NCBI GenBank assembly: GCA_041396045.1
Contig: JAWKZI010000014.1
Location: forward strand, 1 to 64,000
Source: SHZI01 sp041396045
GTDB taxonomy: Bacteria; Pseudomonadota; Gammaproteobacteria; Steroidobacterales; GCA-2729495
Direction of reading: 5' to 3'
DNA: 64,000 bases
Shown in pieces: positions 62,316 to 64,000 of this stretch. Every line of letters begins with the position of its first letter. The first letter of the stretch is position 1. Position numbers and translations under genes: made by a program. The notes beneath the pieces are model-generated. The model saw nothing but the letters and a program-made list of their open reading frames with translations, searched no databases and had not been told where the DNA came from.

Positions 62316-63177
62316 AGGAGCGTTCTGGTCAACAAGAACTCGAAGGCCATTCTGCAGGGCCTGACTGGCCGGCAGGGATCATTTCACGCCCAGCAGTGCA
62401 TCGAGTACGGCACGCAGATCGTGGCCGGCTGCACGCCGGGGCGTGGCGGTACCGAGCATCTGGGCATTCCTGTTCGGGAACACGATGCCCGGAAGCGGGT
62501 CAAGGCCTCCGGCGCCGATGTCAGCATGATATTTGTGCCGGCACCCGCGCGGCTGACGCCATCCGCGCGGCCGCGGCTGGTATCAAGCTGATCGTGTGCA
62601 TCACCGAGGGCATTCCGGTGCTGGATACGGCGCGCCGTGCCGCGCTCAAGGACTACGACGCCCGCCTGATCGGACCCAATTGTCCGGGCATCATTACGCC
62701 GGGCGAATGCAAGATCGGCATCATGCCGGGTCATCCATCAGCCCGGCCGTGTCGGCATAATTTCCCGCTCCGGCACGCTGACTCCGGCGAAGCGGTGTAC
62801 CAGACCACGCGTAATGGTCTGGGTCAGACCACCTGCATCGGCAGCGGCGGCGATCCGATCCGCGGCATGAATTTCATCGACTGCCTGGAACTCTCTTGAG
62901 CAGGATCCGGCCACCGACGGCATCATCATGGTGGGCAGATTGCGGCTCGGACGAAGAAGTACGCCGGGCTACATCCAGGAGATGTCACGAAGCCGGTGGT
63001 GGCCTACACGCCGGCGTTACCGCGCCGCCGGGCAAGCGGATGGGTCATGCCGGCGCGATCATTTCCGGTGGTGAGGGCACAGCCGCCGCCAAATTTGCGG
63101 CGCTGGAGAAGGCGGGCGTAAAAACCGTGCGCTCACCCGCCGAACTGGGCAGCACGATGCAGGAGCTGCTTCGCTGA
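62316..63177 (+). pseudogene. sucD: Succinyl-CoA synthetase alpha subunit SucD, frameshifted as sequenced
   Basis: ADP-forming partner of SucC, carrying the phosphohistidine. SVLVNKNSKAILQGLTGRQG near the start (no intact ATG seen), CTPGRGGTEHLGIPV, IKLIVCITEGIPVLDTA, IGPNCPGIITPGECKIGIMP, then after breaks GGDPIRGMNFIDCLEL and the terminal RMGHAGAIISGGEGTAAAKF, KAGVKTVRSPAELGSTMQEL. Length about 287 codons, normal for the family. Frame changes near 62475, 62545, 62740-62780, 62895 and 62940-63010. It should overlap nadE by about four bases. Confidence 0.85.
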
Positions 63178-64000
63178 CCGACACCCTGCGTATCGCGCTC
63201 GCCCAGCAGAACTTTCTGGTGGGCGACGTGGCCGGAAACACCGCCCGCATCGTCGAACTGATCGGGGAGGTCCGCAAGACGCGGTCTGCCGATCTGCTGA
63301 TGTGTCCGGAACTGGCGATCACCGGCTATCCACCGGAAGATCTGCTGTTCCACGCTGGCCTGCATCGCCAGATCAGCGACAGCCTGGCGCGCCTGGCGGC
63401 CGCATCGGCCGATGTCGCGGTGCTCGTCGGGTATCCCGAATATACCGAGAACGGCATCTACAACTCGCTGGCCCTCTTCGCGGACGGCCGGCGCCTGGCG
63501 AATCACCGCAAGTGCAATCTGCCGAACTACAGTGTGTTCGACGAGCAGCGCTATTTCACGCGCGGTACCGGACCCACGGTGGTGGAGTTTCGCGGCTTCA
63601 GGTTTGCCCTGGGTGTCTGCGAAGACATCTGGGAATCCGAACCCATGGCATCCGCCCGCGATGCCGAAGCCATTCTTGCCGTCAACGGCTCTCCGTTCGA
63701 GATCGACAAACAGATCCGGCGCGAAAAGGTCATTGCAGCGCGCGTCAAGGCCACCGGCTTGCCGCTGGTGTACCTCAACATGGTCGGCGGGCAGGACGAA
63801 CTGGTATTCGATGGCGGCTCCTGCGCCATGGCAGGCGATGGCCGGCTGGTGCTGCGTGCACCCGTCTTTGAGCCGGCATTGCCGGTGGTGGCATTGCGGC
63901 GCGCGGGCGGCACGATTGCGCTGACTGCCGGCACCCAAGGAGTAGACGTCGTTCCATTGCCGGAACAGGTCGCCAGTGTCTACGGCGCACTGGTTACCGG
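63174..64000 (+). CDS. nadE: Glutamine-dependent NAD+ synthetase, N-terminal part, cut by window edge
   Basis: The amidotransferase half of NadE: a nitrilase-fold domain that releases ammonia from glutamine. Sequence LRIALAQQNFLVGDVAGNTA begins it. Catalytic triad visible as Glu in MCPELAITGYPPEDLLF, Lys in HRKCNLPNYSVFDEQRYF and Cys in LGVCEDIWESEPM. The C-terminal synthetase domain lies beyond base 64000. As sequenced the first codon is CTG at 63174, overlapping the sucD stop; an ATG (ATGA) was probably intended. The reading is clean from here on, in contrast to sucCD. Confidence 0.93.
   Translation, partial: MTDTLRIALAQQNFLVGDVAGNTARIVELIGEVRKTRSADLLMCPELAITGYPPEDLLFHAGLHRQISDSLARLAAASADVAVLVGYPEYTENGIYNSLALFADGRRLANHRKCNLPNYSVFDEQRYFTRGTGPTVVEFRGFRFALGVCEDIWESEPMASARDAEAILAVNGSPFEIDKQIRREKVIAARVKATGLPLVYLNMVGGQDELVFDGGSCAMAGDGRLVLRAPVFEPALPVVALRRAGGTIALTAGTQGVDVVPLPEQVASVYGALVT

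Noticed and set aside
60690..63177. Insertion of a mobile element disrupting sucCD
   Set aside because: No transposase, terminal repeats or foreign segment. Gene order and lengths are preserved and only small indels occur.

Overview
The window is a chromosomal core segment from a gammaproteobacterium. The gene order supports this: kdsD-kdsC-lptC-lptA-lptB-rpoN-hpf-rapZ, murA-petABC-sspAB, rsmI/lpoA-yraN-diaA, a complete mra/dcw division and cell-wall cluster followed by lpxC-dciA-M23 peptidase-secA-mutT-zapD-coaE-pilDCB-pilA-pilRS-sucCD-nadE. murB lies inside the dcw cluster, and the pil-sucCD-nadE order recalls Xanthomonadales-like and other non-enteric gammaproteobacteria. Base composition is GC-rich throughout. 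No phage, IS element, CRISPR array or tRNA was recognised.

Layout. 1-6.3 kb (minus): lipopolysaccharide precursor and transport genes (kdsD, kdsC, lptC, lptA, lptB), then rpoN, hpf and a truncated rapZ. 6.4-11.9 kb (plus): ibaG-murA, cytochrome bc1 (petABC), stringent starvation genes sspAB. 11.9-14.4 kb (minus): diaA, yraN, lpoA, divergent from rsmI. 15.3-18.8 kb (minus): a three-gene catabolic-looking cassette (FAD monooxygenase, Asp/Glu-racemase/arylmalonate-decarboxylase-like enzyme, aldehyde dehydrogenase), then an MscS channel. 20.5-22.8 kb: two secreted proteins with PEP-CTERM/VPLPA-type tails flanking the RNase P RNA gene. 22.9-27.0 kb: a small coiled-coil protein, a penicillin-acylase-family hydrolase, dinB and a small membrane protein. 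27.2-45.4 kb (plus): mraZ to ftsZ, with a clear sigma-70 promoter and MraZ boxes in front. Every junction from rsmH to ftsA overlaps by 1-8 bases. 45.9-51.4 kb: lpxC, dciA, M23 peptidase, secA, mutT. 51.4-61 kb (minus): zapD, coaE, the type IV pilus genes pilD-pilC-pilB, pilA with a terminator and a sigma-54 promoter, and pilR-pilS. 61.1-64 kb (plus): badly damaged sucC and sucD, then the start of nadE.

The genes cohere around envelope growth and division: precursor synthesis (murA, murB-G, ddlB, mraY), divisome (ftsL/I/W/Q/A/Z, zapD), outer membrane (kdsCD, lptABC, lpxC, lpoA) and export (secA). There is also a sigma-54 theme: rpoN, the PilR activator and the pilA promoter are all present.

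A striking property of the sequence is the number of small indels in genes that should be essential. rpoN, murA, petA, rsmH, ftsI, ftsA, lpxC, pilB, the pilS N-terminus, sucC and sucD cannot be read in one frame, although the protein signal continues across the shifts. Several shifts sit in short homopolymers. I read these as consensus errors rather than gene decay, and I annotate the genes across the breaks.
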